Positions 6,552 to 8,836 of a stretch of 8,836 nt of DNA are shown piece after piece (position 1 is the stretch's first letter; the number at the start of each line of letters is the position of its first letter). The DNA lies in NCBI GenBank assembly GCA_017990305.1, contig JAGNOB010000043.1, positions 1 to 8,836 on the forward strand. The letters are read 5' to 3'. Source of the stretch: Leucobacter sp. (GTDB lineage Bacteria > Actinomycetota > Actinomycetes > Actinomycetales > Microbacteriaceae). The translations under genes were made by a program, and so were the position numbers. Below the pieces are notes generated by a model. It was given only the letters and a program-made list of their open reading frames with translations, did no database searches and was not told where the DNA came from.

Positions 6552-7535
6552 ATGACCCAGCCCCCATCGAGCAGGCGCCTACAGTCGCGCGAGCCAGGTT
6601 TCGATGCACTGGATACGCTCCTCATCCGCTCACTCCAAGAGGACGGTCGCGCCTCGATTCACGACCTCGCTGAGGCGCTTCAGGTTTCACGCGACGTCGC
6701 GTCACAGCGCCTGCGTCGCCTCATCGAACAGGAAGGGGTGCGCGTAGTCGCGGCCCTCGACCCTCACTTTGCCGGCCATCACGTTCTCACCCACGCCGCA
6801 GTCGCTGTCGACGGCCCGCTCCGGCCCGTGGCGGAGCGCATTGCCGCGCTGCCCAACAGCGTGTTCGTATCGCTCACGAGCGGCAGCATGCCACTCGTGT
6901 TTGAGTCGCGCCATCGCGACTCAACTGAGTTGCACGATGTACTCGACGCGGTGCGGGCAATCCCGGGGGTGCGCTCGCTGCTCGTGACAACCTACGTCGA
7001 TGTGCTGAGTGGATTCTTCGTTGCAGATCGCAGGAGCCCCGTCGCGATCGATGAACTCGACACCGAACTCATTAGGCTCCTCCAGCGCGACGGGCGCATG
7101 AGCTTCCGCGCGCTGGGAGACGCGGTCCACCTCTCGCCCTCGTCGGTGAGGGCACGCGTGAACAGGCTCGTTGAAGCCGGAGTGATCCGCATTTCCGCGA
7201 TCACCTCCGGGCAGCTCACGCGCTCTCGCATCGCAATTGGGCTCGGAATCTCAGCTCGCGGCGACTCGGCACCCATCCGCGAGTTTCTGCTGCGCTCCCC
7301 CGACGTCGACTTCGCGGCACGCACGCACGGCCGCTTCGACTACGTCGCCACGATCGAGGGCCCCTCGGCAGCACACCTGTTACGCGCGACAGAAGAACTT
7401 CGGGCGTTGCCGAGCGTGAGCGCGGTCGACTCGTGGGCACACTATGACATCGTCAAGGAGAACTACGAGCGCGCGATCGAGCGTGCCGTTGGAGGCAACG
7501 GCGGCTGGCAACCCGCCCAGGTGCACAAGGGTTAG
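6552..7535 (+). CDS. Tandem Lrp/AsnC-family transcriptional regulator (two HTH-RAM units)
   Basis: A 327-residue DNA-binding regulator, about twice the usual Lrp/AsnC length. Unit 1 has an AsnC-type helix-turn-helix at about 20-70 (DTLLIRSLQEDGRAS...VSRDVASQRLRRL) and an effector-type RAM domain at about 75-155. Unit 2 repeats this with a helix-turn-helix at about 170-219 (DTELIRLLQRDGRMS...LSPSSVRARVNRLVEAGVI) and a RAM domain at about 223-305. Both units share D-T-x-L-I-R-x-L-Q-x-D-G-R-x-S, so the gene looks like an internal duplication. The ATG at 6552 is chosen because AGGA (6541-6544) lies 7 nt upstream and the Lrp homology starts soon after; the in-frame ATG at 6336 would add 72 residues of promoter-region translation. 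Lrp-type proteins sense amino acids or related metabolites, and the divergent position suggests control of the permease/hydrolase operon. Confidence 0.9.
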   Translation: MTQPPSSRRLQSREPGFDALDTLLIRSLQEDGRASIHDLAEALQVSRDVASQRLRRLIEQEGVRVVAALDPHFAGHHVLTHAAVAVDGPLRPVAERIAALPNSVFVSLTSGSMPLVFESRHRDSTELHDVLDAVRAIPGVRSLLVTTYVDVLSGFFVADRRSPVAIDELDTELIRLLQRDGRMSFRALGDAVHLSPSSVRARVNRLVEAGVIRISAITSGQLTRSRIAIGLGISARGDSAPIREFLLRSPDVDFAARTHGRFDYVATIEGPSAAHLLRATEELRALPSVSAVDSWAHYDIVKENYERAIERAVGGNGGWQPAQVHKG

Positions 7536-7561
7536 GGCGGGCACGAAGTTCGCGCCCGCCC
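7535..7561. terminator. Bidirectional terminator-like inverted repeat between convergent genes
   Basis: GGGCGGGC (7535-7542) and GCCCGCCC (7554-7561) form a perfect 8-bp stem. The 11-nt interior contains CGAA-G-TTCG, so the palindrome continues inward after one mismatch. It starts at the last base of the regulator stop codon and ends 7 nt before the stop of the convergent gene. Neither strand has a clear T-run after the stem, which is common in high-GC Actinobacteria, so termination function is likely but not certain. Confidence 0.65.
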
Positions 7562-7568
7562 ACTCGCA

Positions 7569-8836
7569 CTATGCCCTGCGATCCCTGGCGACGGCCCACG
7601 CGGTGAGCGCGATGCCCGCCGCGCCCCAGAGCGCGAGCAGTGCCGCCGCGCCGCCCGCACCGCCCGCGCCCGAGGCGATCGCTTGGAAACCGGTAAAGGC
7701 GGCACCGATCGGGCTCGCGTCGCCGACCGTGGCAAGGAGCCCGGGAACTGTTGACACGATACCGACGGTGAACGCGATGACAAGCAGCGCGAAGGCCGCG
7801 AATCTGCCGAAACCACCGAACCTTGCTGAGAGGCCCTGCACGACGAGCGAGAACGCGATACCCGCGAGCACCGCAAGCCCGAAGAACCCTGCCGCTTGCG
7901 GGAAGTCGTAGCGGAGGGCGATGGGCAGCACGATGCCCGCGATCGCGCCCTGCGCCGCCCCGAGCAGCACCGCAGGGAGGGCGCTGCGCATCGCGATTGC
8001 GAACACGCCCTTCGCAGCCTCGCGGGTGCGCGACCAGAGCGGTGCGAGCACGAGGAACGCTGCGAGCGCACCGGCCCACAGTGCGATGCCCGCGAACAGC
8101 GGCACACCCGAGGCATTGAACAGCTCGTCGCTCTCCCCCTCCGAGGTGACAGACTCGACGGCTGTCTTGGCCATCACGTCGCGCTCCGCCTCCGTATAGT
8201 TCGGGATCTGCGCGGCGGCCTCACCAAGGCCCGTAGCGAGAGTGTGGGTGCCCTTCGCCGCGGCGTCGGCGCCCTCAGCAAGCTTGCCAGCACCAGCAGC
8301 CAGTTCGGGTGTCTGCGCCGAGAGTTCACTGACCCCCGTCGACAGTTGGTTCACGCCCGCCGAGAGCGCACCGGCGCCACCGGCAAGCTCGGACGCGCCA
8401 CCGGCAAGCTCTGAGGCGCCCCCGGCGAGCGCGTTGGCGCCGCTGGCGAGTTCCGACACTCCACCTGAGAACCCCCGAAGCCCATCCGCGAGCTCCTGCT
8501 GTCCCGCGGCCGAAGCGGCGATGCCACCGGCAAGCTGTTCTCCGCCTTGCTTCAGTTCCGTCAACTGGTTGCCCGGCCCATCGACGGCGATGCCCTGCAC
8601 CTCCGCGATCACCCTGTCGAGGGCCGCCAGAATGTCGGCGACTTCCACCTCGCCTGGAGGTATCGGCACCGCGCCGCCCGCGATCGCATCGCGCAACTCC
8701 TGCAGCGGGGCGACGGCCTGACCGACGCCCGCCTGCACTTCGGACACGATGGAGTTGATCCCCGCAACGTACTTTCCGGTCTCGTCCGCGAGGAGCTTCC
8801 CGCCCGCGGCCGCGTCCTGGGCGCCCGCGGCGAGCT
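7569..8836 (-). CDS. YhgE/Pip-type membrane protein, C-terminal part, cut by the window end
   Basis: An open frame of 422 codons running off the window end and stopping at TAG (7569-7571); 421 residues are visible. The internal GTG at 8745-8747 is not the real start, because the frame continues upstream with similar sequence. The first part (visible residues about 1-206) is a soluble, glycine/alanine-rich region with regular seven-residue repeats. It is followed by about five membrane helices (roughly 243-266, 285-308, 316-337, 345-372, 394-416) and a short basic tail. This order matches the C-terminal half of the YhgE/Pip (phage infection protein-like, ABC-2-related) family, whose N-terminal helix and extracytoplasmic domain would lie beyond the window. 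The molecular role of the family is poorly defined; some relatives act in phage reception or in export systems. It converges on the regulator and is probably unrelated to the catabolic operon. Confidence 0.8.
   Translation of the reverse strand, partial: LAAGAQDAAAGGKLLADETGKYVAGINSIVSEVQAGVGQAVAPLQELRDAIAGGAVPIPPGEVEVADILAALDRVIAEVQGIAVDGPGNQLTELKQGGEQLAGGIAASAAGQQELADGLRGFSGGVSELASGANALAGGASELAGGASELAGGAGALSAGVNQLSTGVSELSAQTPELAAGAGKLAEGADAAAKGTHTLATGLGEAAAQIPNYTEAERDVMAKTAVESVTSEGESDELFNASGVPLFAGIALWAGALAAFLVLAPLWSRTREAAKGVFAIAMRSALPAVLLGAAQGAIAGIVLPIALRYDFPQAAGFFGLAVLAGIAFSLVVQGLSARFGGFGRFAAFALLVIAFTVGIVSTVPGLLATVGDASPIGAAFTGFQAIASGAGGAGGAAALLALWGAAGIALTAWAVARDRRA
8217..8531 (-). repeat. 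Run of 15 degenerate heptad repeats within the YhgE/Pip-type protein
   Basis: Fifteen consecutive seven-residue units follow a loose pattern A-x-G-x-x-x-L, for example AGGASEL (twice in a row), SAGVNQL, STGVSEL and AAGAGKL. At DNA level this gives imperfect 21-bp repeats, clearest at 8367-8427. The periodic leucine suggests a long helical or coiled-coil stalk in the extracytoplasmic part, as in other YhgE/Pip proteins. Such in-frame repeats could vary in copy number between strains. Confidence 0.75.

Noticed and set aside
7453..8116. Arginine/serine-rich minus-strand frames overlapping the YhgE/Pip gene and regulator end
   Set aside because: They are alternate-frame shadows with typical Arg/Ser/Ala bias and no recognisable domain.
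8367..8457. The 21-bp repeats as a CRISPR array or non-coding tandem repeat
   Set aside because: The period is a multiple of three, there are no unique spacers, and the repeats encode in-frame heptads of a membrane protein.

Overview
The window is GC-rich, with strong G/C preference at third codon positions and compact gene spacing. The protein types (MHS-family permease, YtcJ-type amidohydrolase, YhgE/Pip membrane protein) fit a high-GC Actinobacterium. A Microbacteriaceae-like source such as Leucobacter is my guess from general resemblance only. I see no rRNA, tRNA, CRISPR array, insertion sequence or phage gene.

Region 1-6251 (minus strand) is one tightly packed operon of five genes. In transcription order they are an MHS-family proton-coupled permease, a YtcJ-type metal-dependent amidohydrolase, a thiamine-diphosphate (ThDP) enzyme of the acetolactate synthase/2-oxoacid decarboxylase superfamily, a D-2-hydroxyacid dehydrogenase, and an M20-family amidohydrolase cut off by the window start. 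Gaps are 5 nt, 2 nt, a 4-nt ATGA overlap, then 41 nt, so co-transcription is very likely.

Region 6252-6551 is a 300-nt divergent intergenic region. It holds candidate promoters in both directions, a GC-rich hairpin just upstream of the permease ribosome binding site, a 21-bp hyphenated palindrome and a cluster of TTGC/GCAA words. Downstream on the plus strand (6552-7535) is a regulator made of two Lrp/AsnC units in tandem, the obvious candidate to control the divergent operon.

Region 7536-8836: the regulator ends at a near-perfect inverted repeat, probably a shared terminator, and faces a convergent minus-strand gene for the C-terminal part of a YhgE/Pip-type membrane protein with a long run of glycine-rich heptads. 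That gene runs off the window end.

Taken together, the operon looks like an uptake and catabolic module. The permease would import an organic acid or amide, two different hydrolases would cleave C-N bonds, and the ThDP enzyme and dehydrogenase would act on a resulting 2-oxo or 2-hydroxy acid. The Lrp-type regulator hints at an amino-acid-related substrate. The substrate cannot be read from the sequence, and I do not recognise this five-gene combination as a named pathway.
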